In this document: positions 17,484-25,565 of the stretch, piece by piece
Layout: each line of letters starts with the position of its first letter
Numbering within the stretch: position 1 is the stretch's first letter
From: Bacteroidota bacterium
GTDB taxonomy: Bacteria; Bacteroidota; Ignavibacteria; Ignavibacteriales; Melioribacteraceae
Direction: 5' to 3'
Assembly: GCA_018818065.1 (NCBI GenBank)
Contig: JAHISV010000007.1
Span: 1-64,000 of the forward strand
Length of the DNA: 64,000 nt
Program-made: the position numbers and the translations under genes
Notes under the pieces: generated by a model
What the model saw: only the letters and a program-made list of their open reading frames with translations
What the model was told of the DNA's origin: nothing
The model's database searches: none

Positions 17484-17573
17484 CAAAATGCAAGTCGGGG
17501 ACCACTCCCCGACGGGAATAACATGAAATGAGTAGTTCACTTCTAGTCGAGGTTTGGACCTCGACTTCGCACA
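17437..17573 (+). repeat. REP-type hairpin pair with hydF tail, left copy
   Basis: The segment holds the last codons of hydF and two palindromes. GTCGGGGA-CCAC-TCCCCGAC (about 17494-17513) is followed by GTCGAGGT-TTGG-ACCTCGAC. The same arrangement recurs at 18367-18497 on the other side of the RAYT gene. Between copies the first hairpin changes from GGGGA/TCCCC to GGGAA/TTCCC on both arms, so base pairing is preserved. The GTCG foot is the tetranucleotide type recognised by RAYT enzymes. Confidence 0.8.
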
Positions 17574-17790
17574 TATATCACATTATTGTTGCAGAATTAA
17601 TTACTTGACATAAAGTCATAATTATTTTAATATTGAAGCAATCCAGTTGCACTGGAGGTGGAAGGACACAAGAGCCTTTGCCCCCTACAAGGGGTTTTTT
17701 ATGATAATGTTTTAACAAATGGTTTTCCTGAGAATTATAAGTCGTGGGATCACTTCCCAACGCAAATAACAGAAACAACAGGAGTCAGCA

Positions 17791-18345
17791 ATGCCTCTTC
17801 GTGGCAGAAGTAACCTCACTGATGAATCTATTTTCTTCGTAACAACCACGGTTAACAATTTCCAAAAAGTTTTTTCTATAGAAGAATGTTGTAATGTTTT
17901 GATCAATAACATTAAGCATTATCAAAAAAGATACAACTTCTCAATACTTGCTTACGTAATTATGCCTCACCACTTTCATTGGATAGTTATCGTTGATACT
18001 AAGAAAGGGACAATATCTGATGTAATGCGTGATATCAAAAAATACAGCGCGTGGGATATTCTTGATATCATTGAAAAAGAAAATTTGAGTATGTACAGAA
18101 AGTTTTCTAATCCTAAAGTCTTTGGACAGAAGCGACAGTTATGGATGCACCGCTTTGATGATAAAGTTGTCCGAACTCAGTCCATGTTCGAATTACAAGT
18201 GGAATACATCCACAATAATCCTGTTAAGTCCGGATTGGTGGCTAAACCAGCTGACTACAAATACTCAAGTGCAAGGAATTACTATGACAATGATCATTCC
18301 GTTATTGAAGTTGATACTGGATTTTTTCGCCTTCAACACCCTTGA
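17791..18345 (+). CDS. REP-associated tyrosine transposase (RAYT), intact
   Basis: 184 residues of the Y1 HUH transposase family (TnpA-REP). The HUH motif is in YVIMPHHFHWIV (about 52-63). The catalytic Tyr is in VEYIHNNPVKSGLV (about 140-153), and the C-terminal KYSSARNYY region is complete. These enzymes cleave single-stranded DNA at REP palindromes and are thought to spread them. It is flanked by near-identical REP pairs fused to hydF tails. No obvious RBS precedes the ATG. Confidence 0.9.
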   Translation: MPLRGRSNLTDESIFFVTTTVNNFQKVFSIEECCNVLINNIKHYQKRYNFSILAYVIMPHHFHWIVIVDTKKGTISDVMRDIKKYSAWDILDIIEKENLSMYRKFSNPKVFGQKRQLWMHRFDDKVVRTQSMFELQVEYIHNNPVKSGLVAKPADYKYSSARNYYDNDHSVIEVDTGFFRLQHP

Positions 18346-18366
18346 AGCACACAAATCGGGAACTGT

Positions 18367-18497
18367 CTCCAGAGGCTGTTGAGTAACTTAATGGATTGCA
18401 AGGTACAAGTTCACTAAATGCAAGTCGGGAACCACTTCCCGACGGGATTTGCCTAACCCAATTTCACTCTAGTCGAGGTGTGGACCTCGACTTCGCA
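18367..18497 (+). repeat. REP-type hairpin pair with degraded hydF tail, right copy
   Basis: Aligns with 17437-17573 over its whole length. It begins with a diverged copy of the last about 45 nt of hydF, then the two hairpins GTCGGGAA-CCAC-TTCCCGAC and GTCGAGGT-GTGG-ACCTCGAC. The hydF-derived part has lost its frame (GAGTAACTTAATGG), so it is non-coding. Confidence 0.8.
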
Positions 18498-18522
18498 TTT
18501 TGCGCTGTTATTTCAAGTCGCG

Positions 18523-18641
18523 ACGTTAACATCCCAATTGTAAATTACGGATTAATTATCAGTTATATGCACGGAGCAATCCCAAGAGCCTTAGAACCGT
18601 TTCCGGAGGCTATTGAGTATTTGAAGGAGTTGCACTCTTAG
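18523..18641 (+). pseudogene. Duplicated 3' end of hydF
   Basis: Bases 18523-18634 repeat 17359-17470 of hydF with about three substitutions and stay in frame, encoding VNIPIVNYGLIISYMHGAIP onward to a new stop TAG at 18641. It has no start of its own, and the preceding CxH...HCxxC region is absent, so it cannot be a functional HydF. It is the longest of the hydF tail copies and the least decayed. Confidence 0.85.
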
Positions 18642-18740
18642 GAACCGCAACTTAGCTATACATTGAATTGAATGGACAAATCAAAAATCCACATTCTCAG
18701 TCAAATTCTTTTCCAACTCCCACTTCAGGGGGTTCTGTTT

Positions 18741-18840
18741 TACCCTGTGAGATAATTGCTTATTCAGTCTTTGATACATTTCTCCCCGATCTCAAAATGA
18801 AAACATCATAAAAATTTTTCAGGTCTTATCTCACAGGGTG
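18741..18840. mobile_element. 100-bp MITE-like element inside a RAYT gene
   Basis: Perfect 14-bp terminal inverted repeats (ACCCTGTGAGATAA at 18742-18755 and its complement at 18826-18839) bound about 70 bp of non-coding AT-rich sequence. Excision of exactly 100 bp restores the host gene's frame and motif, consistent with a 98-bp element plus a 2-bp target duplication now degenerate (TA/CA). It encodes nothing. The transposase that moved it is unknown. Confidence 0.75.
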
Positions 18841-19009
18841 AATATATCTTCTAATGTCATTTAATTCCCTCTCGTTGCGGATAATCCTGTCGTAAAAGGA
18901 GCGTTGCCAGAGTTTTCCTTGGAAATTATATTTCAAACGAGCGTCGTACGTGACCTGCCGCTTAAACTGCTGTATTACCTTTGACAAGGTCATTTTAGTT
19001 CTGTCTTCC

Positions 19010-19035
19010 GTAGGGGATGCAAACTCTGCATCCCC
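19010..19035 (+). repeat. REP palindrome within RAYT coding sequence (1)
   Basis: GTAG foot (19010-19013) and a perfect hairpin GGGGATGCA-AACTC-TGCATCCCC (19013-19035). It is read in frame on the minus strand as part of PGDAEFASP. Confidence 0.85.
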
Positions 19036-19132
19036 TGGGGCATTGTCTCTTGAATTACCTTGTTTATTCAATTCTCTTATTTCTATCGTTTGTTCCCGTA
19101 ATGTTTGTTTGCGGGACGCAATTTTTAATTTT

Positions 19133-19158
19133 GGGGACGCAAGGTCTGCGTCCCCTAC
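19133..19158 (-). repeat. REP palindrome within RAYT coding sequence (2)
   Basis: On the minus strand, the GTAG foot (19158-19155) precedes GGGGACGCA-GACCT-TGCGTCCCC. It is opposite in orientation to the first palindrome and is translated as part of GDADLASP. The two form an inverted REP pair about 97 bp apart. Confidence 0.85.
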
Positions 19159-19624
19159 GTTGTTAATTATTATAATGCCGTGGATGTGGTTGGGCATGAT
19201 GACATAGTGATCTAATTCGACTTTTTGAAAATGGTCGGGTATTTGTTTCCAGCAATCGTGCGCAATCTTTCCAATATCATTCGGCGTCATTTCATCATTA
19301 AGAACTTCACCAAATAACTTATTATGGTTATCCGCACAAATTGTTATAAAATACCACCATGGAATGGAATAATCATAATCTGCATGCCTTGTCGGTTTTC
19401 GCTCTCTGTTTTTCGAACTCATAGCTGATCCAAACACCATTTTATTATCAAGGTAAGGAATTTTTAGATATTGCGAAATAATGTTGAATGGTAAATTTTG
19501 AATTTTTAATTGAAGAGAGAAAGAGCAAAAGCGTCATTTGCTTCTATTAGGATTCCAGGAGCGTCAATAAAATAATTTCACATGAATTAGAATCTGAAAA
19601 TTAACTAATAATATTACTCCTTCA

Positions 19625-19658
19625 ATAAAAAACCCGGGGATCGTTCATCCGCCGGGCT
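19625..19658 (-). terminator. Intrinsic terminator of the T9SS-cargo gene
   Basis: On the minus strand AGCCCGG...CCCGGGT forms a GC-rich stem with a 13-nt loop, followed by TTTTTTATT. It lies about 45 bp after the stop codon at 19703. Confidence 0.8.
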
Positions 19659-19702
19659 AGTTCAGTGCTTTTAATTAAAAATTAAGAATTCAAAATTAAT
19701 AA

Positions 19703-20797
19703 TTACTTGATAAGCATCATCTTCTTCACCGAAACATATTTCCCAGCCACAAGCTTATAGTAGTAAACACCCGTTGAAAGATTTCCTGCATCGAAGTTAA
19801 AAGTATGATTACCGGCTGAGAGGTTTTCATCCACTAATGTTGTTATTGCTTCACCAAGGGTATCGTAAACCGTTAAGGTAGCCTTCGTTGCGATAGGTAG
19901 TTCAAAAGATATTTGTGTTGAAGGATTAAAGGGATTTGGATAGTTATTGTTTAACTTAAACCCGTTTGGTACCTCATTATCAGGAATAGCGCTGGTTGCC
20001 AGGATTATCTCGCGCCAGTCATTATCATTGTAAAGAGTAACCAACAAAGAATTTCTTTTTATATTATAAGTTGGATATACTATCCCTGTCCCCTCGTAAA
20101 TCATTTCCATATCACTTCCCGGTACAAGATCAGTTTTGTATATACCAGGAAGATAGTAACCTGTTATGTAATAATTACCGTTGTTATCCGACGCAATTCC
20201 ATCACTGCCGCCAAGAGTTGTAGTTCTAACAACTGAGACTGAAGAATCGGACAGGTTTATTGCCATAATAGGGGGATAAGTTTTATCGAGACACACCAAA
20301 ATTCTGTTCTTGCTTTCCTCGTATAACATTCCGTTGGGTTGGTCTATCCACTGTCCACTGACGAATACCCAATAAGTCTGTGTTACGGGATCAATTTTAA
20401 ATATTCTTGTCCCAAATCGTTCAGAAGTATAAAGGAATCCCGCGGAATCCGCTACAAAGCCGGATAGAAACTGCACTCCGTCGCCCGAAAGATTGAGATT
20501 CATAACCTTTTCTCCGGTATCCAGATCAAAACCAAATACCCTTCCGTTAAGGGCAGAGCCATACACAACATTTCCTACTATTTGCATGGCATCAACCATA
20601 CCCGCGTTCTCAACGAAATAACTTTGAGCTTTCCTGTTATCAATCTGAACAAGATCTCCATTTCCGCCATAATTTGATACCAGGTAACGATCATGTGCAG
20701 TATCTATGATAATTTTTTGTGGTTGAACTAATAAATTTTGAGCGCTCGAAAAGGATGTAACAAATAAAAATATGATTAAAACGATTACTTTTTTCAT
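19703..20797 (-). CDS. Exported beta-propeller protein with type IX sorting domain
   Basis: 364 residues. Signal peptide (1-19), then an SMP-30/NHL-like set of beta-propeller blades (about 25-270; motifs such as VQIDNRKAQSYF and GFDLDTGEKVMNL). The C-terminal 80-residue T9SS type A sorting domain contains NYPNPFNPSTQISFELP, GNHTFNFDAGNLSTGVYYY and the KKMMLIK end. The sorting domain directs secretion across the outer membrane and surface attachment. The ligand of the propeller is unknown. The leader has GGGGGCAGTC before ATG. Confidence 0.9.
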   Translation of the reverse strand: MKKVIVLIIFLFVTSFSSAQNLLVQPQKIIIDTAHDRYLVSNYGGNGDLVQIDNRKAQSYFVENAGMVDAMQIVGNVVYGSALNGRVFGFDLDTGEKVMNLNLSGDGVQFLSGFVADSAGFLYTSERFGTRIFKIDPVTQTYWVFVSGQWIDQPNGMLYEESKNRILVCLDKTYPPIMAINLSDSSVSVVRTTTLGGSDGIASDNNGNYYITGYYLPGIYKTDLVPGSDMEMIYEGTGIVYPTYNIKRNSLLVTLYNDNDWREIILATSAIPDNEVPNGFKLNNNYPNPFNPSTQISFELPIATKATLTVYDTLGEAITTLVDENLSAGNHTFNFDAGNLSTGVYYYKLVAGKYVSVKKMMLIK

Positions 20798-20978
20798 GAC
20801 TGCCCCCGGAATTGTAAATTGAATTTCACGTCCCCAATGTATAAAAACAAATTGAAAAGCCGGTTCTCACCGATCGGCAGGGACGATAAAAACAAATAAT
20901 ATTCCTTTTATCACGATCCGACTGTATGTAAAGTCCAAGAATTATAGGTTGAAGAGCAACCACTCTTCAAGCCATATT

Positions 20979-21716
20979 TTATTTCAATCCTTCCGGTATT
21001 TCAAATAACTCGTCTGACGGTTCAACATTAAATTTCACATTCTTGTAAATCCCTTTCTCCATTCCCTCACGTCCATCAAAGGAATATCCGTCAGGGAAAA
21101 GAATCCCGTCAAAATCAATGTAGTTTGTTATCAGATTCTCCCAAATGTCTTCAACCGGTTCCCCGTCCCAAATAACATGGCGGCGAGAAACGAGAAAGCT
21201 ATCAACATCAATAAAATACATCACAATTCCACCAAGCGGCAGCTCAACATAGAGTTCGTAAGTTTGCTTATCATTAATCTCCACAATACCTCTCAATTCC
21301 GAAGGATATTCAAAAAAAGCCGGGAAGATGAGAGCAATATCAACCTCAAAATGCCGCCAGTATGCAGAGTCAATCACTTCCGGATTTCGGGGATTCCCCT
21401 CTTCGTCTGGTGTTCTCTCTACCCATGCAGCACGTTGCCCATTAAAAACCAATATTCCGGAATTAGTCTCATTTCGGAAAAGGTTTGGACGTTTTACAGT
21501 CATTTTATTTGGCACTTCTTTCCCGTGAAAGACCGCCTCAAGGTAGATTGATTTAATATCATCATTTTGCCATTCACCAAACATTGCCTTCCAGGACCGA
21601 TTAATGATTTCCTCTTTTTTGAGTTTCATATCACTATCTTGTGCGTTAATACTAATTGCCATAATTATAAATATTATTATTGGAAAGTTCGCTCTCACTA
21701 ACTTTATCAGTTTCAT
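20979..21716 (-). CDS. Exported LolA-like protein of unknown function
   Basis: 245 residues with a signal peptide (cut near INAQ). The body alternates beta strands with motifs such as VKRPNLFRNET, NGQRAAWVER, YELYVELPLGG and VWIDVDSFLVSRR-like strands, the curved-sheet pattern of LolA/outer-membrane-lipoprotein-sorting proteins. Assignment to that fold is by pattern, not by a diagnostic motif. The leader is AGGGGCAGGT before ATG. It may be transcribed separately from the T9SS-cargo gene, with a 181-bp gap. Confidence 0.6.
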   Translation of the reverse strand: MKLIKLVRANFPIIIFIIMAISINAQDSDMKLKKEEIINRSWKAMFGEWQNDDIKSIYLEAVFHGKEVPNKMTVKRPNLFRNETNSGILVFNGQRAAWVERTPDEEGNPRNPEVIDSAYWRHFEVDIALIFPAFFEYPSELRGIVEINDKQTYELYVELPLGGIVMYFIDVDSFLVSRRHVIWDGEPVEDIWENLITNYIDFDGILFPDGYSFDGREGMEKGIYKNVKFNVEPSDELFEIPEGLK

Positions 21717-21901
21717 ACCTGCCCCTTTTTATTGAGATTAGTTATTAGCATTGAAATTGCATTTTTAGTAACTTAACTCCCGTTATAACATGATGATGCA
21801 ACTATTATCTTTGGTAATTAAAAGACTCCCATGAACAATTTCAAGATGACTAAAGTACCTTTTTGATAAATGTACTTCAGTACTATTCAAAAAACTTAAT
21901 A

Positions 21902-22870
21902 ATGTCCATTATGACTGACTCAGTAAACATCTTTATTTCAATTATCAACCTGTTTTCACTTCTGATTGGTGGGTCGGCTATAGCCATTATCTTTAAGTTT
22001 GCAAGAACAAACAGCAGCGCCTATTTGAACTACTATTTTCTCTTCCTTATCTTCGGTGTCATTTCCGGTTTCTGTGACTGGATTGTTTTCAACTGGGTGC
22101 TACTACTGGTTCCCGGTATGTCTCCTGCCGCCGCAGATTGGGTCTACCACATCTTCTGGGACTTAATCGGGTTCCCTTCTGCGCTTATCTCAGTATACTT
22201 TCTGATCAGAACTATAAACCACATGCTGGATATTAATTATAGTAGTTTGAATAAATGGATTACTGTTTCTCTGGTAATGGTGATTGTAATGCTTTCTTAT
22301 ACCAGTCTGTATTTTCGATTACAGGAAACTGAAAGCATTCTTAGCTCATTTTTGTGGATGATCTTCTTTTATTTGCTTCCACTCGTTCAATTATCCTATT
22401 TGGCATTTACATATTATAGATCAATCAAGTTGCGGAATAAAAACTCACCAGTCGGGAAATTCATTCTGATTCTATTCTTCACTTTTTTCTTTTGGTATTT
22501 GCTTTCGCTCGCTCCAATCAAATTTGGCCTATGGCGGCATCTTATTATTTTCACCTATTATCTTGCTCTCTTCCTTCCAACGATCTATCTGTATTTCTTT
22601 TTTAATAGCAGGAACTCAGAATCCAATCCTATTATTTCAAATATAGCTGATCCGGAGGATGTTTTTGTGCAGTATAAATTTACTAATAGAGAAAAGGAAT
22701 TAGTCTTGCTTCTGCTGGCAGGTAAAAGCAACAAAGAAATATCTGATGGGCTCTATATTTCGATACAGACAGTTAAAAACTACATAAGCAAAATCTATAA
22801 GAGACTTGGGATTAAAAATCGTGTTGAGCTGGTTAATTTAATTCACAGAAATCGCGGCAGCTCAGAATAA
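21902..22870 (+). CDS. Membrane-bound LuxR-type transcriptional regulator
   Basis: About 322 residues. Seven predicted TM helices (about 5-235) are followed by a short linker and a C-terminal LuxR/GerE HTH (about 255-318) with FTNREKELVLLLLAGKSNKE and SIQTVKNYISKIYKRLGIKN. The architecture places the DNA-binding domain in the cytoplasm while the TM bundle may sense the envelope. I start at ATG 21902. The TTG at 21863 would add 13 residues. It is divergent from the LolA-like gene. Confidence 0.85.
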   Translation: MSIMTDSVNIFISIINLFSLLIGGSAIAIIFKFARTNSSAYLNYYFLFLIFGVISGFCDWIVFNWVLLLVPGMSPAAADWVYHIFWDLIGFPSALISVYFLIRTINHMLDINYSSLNKWITVSLVMVIVMLSYTSLYFRLQETESILSSFLWMIFFYLLPLVQLSYLAFTYYRSIKLRNKNSPVGKFILILFFTFFFWYLLSLAPIKFGLWRHLIIFTYYLALFLPTIYLYFFFNSRNSESNPIISNIADPEDVFVQYKFTNREKELVLLLLAGKSNKEISDGLYISIQTVKNYISKIYKRLGIKNRVELVNLIHRNRGSSE

Positions 22871-22973
22871 TATTCAAGGATAAAGTCAGCATCCATAATT
22901 TTCGGAATCCTTTTCAGAAGGACTATCAAAAACGGTAGAGAAAAGCTGCAAACTCTTCGCGACGACTATGTTA

Positions 22974-24146
22974 TTATTCTGTAAGCGTTGATAATACAAT
23001 ATATTCCCTCAGCAATCCTTCTGGTGATATCAATTCAGGAGTTCCAAAATAGCCGCAGTTGAAGACAACAATCATATCCAGTTCAGGATTAATATACATC
23101 ATTTGTTCTCCGTAGCCGGCAGCGAAGAAATAATTCTGAAAATTTCTAATTCCAGTGTTCCAATTACTCCACCACTGATAACCATAACCGTTGGCCATAC
23201 CCCAATGAGGATTTACATGGAATGCTTTCGATGCATCAACCCATTCCTGCGATATTATTTGAGTCCCATTCCATTGCCCCCCGTTAAGAAATAATGAACC
23301 TATTTTAGCAAGGTCTCTGGGTGTAAGCCAAAGTCCACCGGATGCAAAATAATATTCACTACTCAAACGTTCCCACCTGTATTGGGTTATCCCAAGAGGC
23401 GTAAATACATTTTCAACTGTATAATCCAATAAGTTACTACCGGAAGTTTGCCTTATAATTTCAGCAAGTACATTTGTTGCGCCGCTGTTGTAGAAAAACT
23501 GTTCGCCAGGTTCCGCATGCATATCTTTAGATAAAACAAATTCTATTGGATCTGGTCTTGTAAATAATCTTGTAATATCATTTCTATAATCACCGTAAGG
23601 ATAGGTTGTTTCATCAAAATTAAGCCCCGTTGTCATGGTTAGTAAATGCTCAACGGTTAGGTTTTCTTTTGTGCCGGTTAAAATACTGCTGTATTGGGGA
23701 AGGTATTCTGACACTTTCTTTTGCATATCGCTGTTTATAAATCCATTCAAGACCGCATTACCAAACGCCACCGAAGTTACACTTTTACTAACTGATGCTA
23801 AATAGTGGAGATCATCCCTCTTGTACTGAATATAAGTTGATGTTTGACGAGGCGGATCAGAACGGTGGGCACGATTAAAAAAATATTTTTCGAAAACCAG
23901 TTTATTGTTTTTAATTATCAGGATATCGTGAATGCTATGATGGGTTTGACTCTCAATTTCATCCATCATCATCGCTAGCGGAATTGACCTCAGCCCAACA
24001 TCTTCAGGTGTGGCAGTTTCCCAACCATCATTAATTTGTTCAGGTACCTCCAAAGGTTCGACTGTGTTATTCACCTGATCATCACTACAACTTGACATCA
24101 GAATAAATGCAAAAATTATTATTAATAAAGTATATAAGTTTTTCAT
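22974..24146 (-). CDS. Beta-lactamase-family serine hydrolase lipoprotein
   Basis: About 390 residues with a lipobox signal (LMSSCSDD). The class C-like fold has SVSKS (Ser-x-x-Lys, Ser near 117), YNSGATN (the Tyr-x-Asn position, about 205) and a C-terminal AAGYGEQ in place of KTG. Such proteins are usually esterases or D-amino peptidases rather than resistance enzymes. I choose ATG 24146, with GGGGG four bases before it. The protein should be anchored in the envelope. Confidence 0.85.
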   Translation of the reverse strand: MKNLYTLLIIIFAFILMSSCSDDQVNNTVEPLEVPEQINDGWETATPEDVGLRSIPLAMMMDEIESQTHHSIHDILIIKNNKLVFEKYFFNRAHRSDPPRQTSTYIQYKRDDLHYLASVSKSVTSVAFGNAVLNGFINSDMQKKVSEYLPQYSSILTGTKENLTVEHLLTMTTGLNFDETTYPYGDYRNDITRLFTRPDPIEFVLSKDMHAEPGEQFFYNSGATNVLAEIIRQTSGSNLLDYTVENVFTPLGITQYRWERLSSEYYFASGGLWLTPRDLAKIGSLFLNGGQWNGTQIISQEWVDASKAFHVNPHWGMANGYGYQWWSNWNTGIRNFQNYFFAAGYGEQMMYINPELDMIVVFNCGYFGTPELISPEGLLREYIVLSTLTE

Positions 24147-24491
24147 CATTCCCCCTGACAATTTATTAATATACTTGCTTTCTTCTTTTCATTCTAACAA
24201 GATATGAAGTGAGGACTTTCTAATTCAATATTAAAAATTGCCCCCTGTTAAGTAACTAGACAATTCAACATTAGAAAAGGGTTACTATATTTCAAATATA
24301 TGTTGTTCTTTTGGCGCAAGATTCATGAGAATAGAATCTATATTAGATTGAGTAAGAAACCAATCTATCATTCTTCATAAAGAATAATATCGCGGGAAGG
24401 ATGGAAATGAAGGTATGATTCCGGTTATATCTTCTCCCTTTACCCATCGATCTATACTTAATTAAAACAATATTTTTAATTTTCACTATTG
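24147..24491. other. Intergenic region, nothing recognised
   Basis: 345 bp between two minus-strand genes. I see no ORF with coding character, no strong hairpin and no repeat. Confidence 0.5.
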
Positions 24492-25328
24492 TTAATTGAT
24501 TTTATACTTCCTGTAAATAAAAACAAGCGAAATGCTTGAAATCACCAGTAGGATAAGAGATCCTTCAAATCCTACAATACCACCAGTTAAAAGTTCATTT
24601 CCAGTTGACTGAATGGTTAATAGGGAGTAGCCAAAACTTTTTCCACTTATTGAAGATCCAAAGAAGATGCCCATAAAATAATTCCAGGAGAGATGGAAAA
24701 CTATGGGGAACCACAAATTTTTCTTCTTGACGAAATAAATACCAATCATTCCACCAAGAATCATACAATTTAACAACTCAACAACACTGAAATACTGATT
24801 TGAGATATGCATTAGTCCAAATAAAATACTAATCCAGACAACAGTCCACATTGGATGAATTGATTCCAATAAAATCCGCTGAAGATATCCGCGTAGTGGC
24901 AATTCTTCAATAGCAGCATAGAACATTAGAACTACTATAAAATAGAGTAGTTTCCAAACATCAAAATTGAACGAGACAATCTGTATCTGACCGCTCAATA
25001 CTAGTATTGCAAAAGTGGATCCCATAATGAGAATGGGCAGGAGGATTGCCAGAGAAATGTCTCTGCCGATATTTCTAAAGGCAAATCCGAATGAAGAAAG
25101 TGGTTTCCTTTCCATGAATTTCCATAGAAGCAAAACTGCTCCTAAGGTAAAGAGCAATGGGATTAGAGAAAGACCAATGTAATCAAAGTTCCCAACCATC
25201 CGCGACAACTTTTTTATGGCAATTTCTGAAGTAATTACTGCTACCATAATAAATACAAAACCAAGAATGCAACGTATCCAAACGTTTTTGACAAGGGGTG
25301 TTGTATTTGATAACAATTTCTTATTCAT
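24492..25328 (-). CDS. CPBP-family intramembrane metalloprotease
   Basis: 278 residues and about eight TM segments. The CPBP motifs are EELPLRGYL (Glu pair near 139-140), FGLMHISN and HLSWNYFMG. It is only distantly similar to the CPBP protein at 3032-3985. Substrate is unknown, and it stands apart from its neighbours with its own leader. Confidence 0.88.
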   Translation of the reverse strand: MNKKLLSNTTPLVKNVWIRCILGFVFIMVAVITSEIAIKKLSRMVGNFDYIGLSLIPLLFTLGAVLLLWKFMERKPLSSFGFAFRNIGRDISLAILLPILIMGSTFAILVLSGQIQIVSFNFDVWKLLYFIVVLMFYAAIEELPLRGYLQRILLESIHPMWTVVWISILFGLMHISNQYFSVVELLNCMILGGMIGIYFVKKKNLWFPIVFHLSWNYFMGIFFGSSISGKSFGYSLLTIQSTGNELLTGGIVGFEGSLILLVISSISLVFIYRKYKIN

Positions 25329-25476
25329 CTACTCTCCATTATTATTTACAAAACGTTGGTATTAAAATCCGGGCAAATAGTTTCGCCCAAACAATTTTGG
25401 ATCTATAGTTGTATTAGACAAGATTTTATTGACACTAGTTACAAAATACTGAATGTCTTATAGTCTAGAAGCAAAA

Positions 25477-25504
25477 AACTCACACCAGATGACTGATGTG
25501 AGTT
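25477..25504 (-). terminator. Intrinsic terminator downstream of S41 protease genes
   Basis: On the minus strand AACTCACATCAG-TCAT-CTGGTGTGAGTT forms a 12-bp stem (one G-U pair) followed by TTTT. It lies 62 bp past the stop at 25566. Confidence 0.85.
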
Positions 25505-25565
25505 AAATTATTTTCAGAAGTGAATCCTGTTGCAGTTAATTAATATTTAAGAAAACATCTAGAGA

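Larger units (their letters stand above)
18681..19440 (-). pseudogene. RAYT transposase gene split by a 100-bp insertion
   Basis: The open frame 18826-19440 gives 204 residues with the HUH motif MPNHIHGIIII (about 80-90) and the catalytic-Tyr segment DIRRYI, then stops as HPVR. Beyond the inserted element, bases 18740-18681 read KQNPLKWELEKNLTENVDF and a stop, which is exactly the usual RAYT C-terminus. Removing 18741-18840 restores RRYIKQNPLKW in frame and a 219-residue protein. Between the HUH motif and residue 160 lies an extra segment encoded by two REP palindromes. The catalytic residues remain, so activity of the shortened protein is possible. Confidence 0.88.

Noticed and set aside
18396-18641. 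81-residue ORF downstream of the RAYT gene as an independent gene
   Set aside because: Its C-terminal part is a copy of the hydF 3' end and its N-terminal part is read from REP hairpins, so it is a by-product of duplication.
22974-24146. Antibiotic-resistance beta-lactamase
   Set aside because: It has the Ser-x-x-Lys motif but lacks a clear KTG box and is a lipoprotein. Family members of this kind are usually esterases or peptidases.
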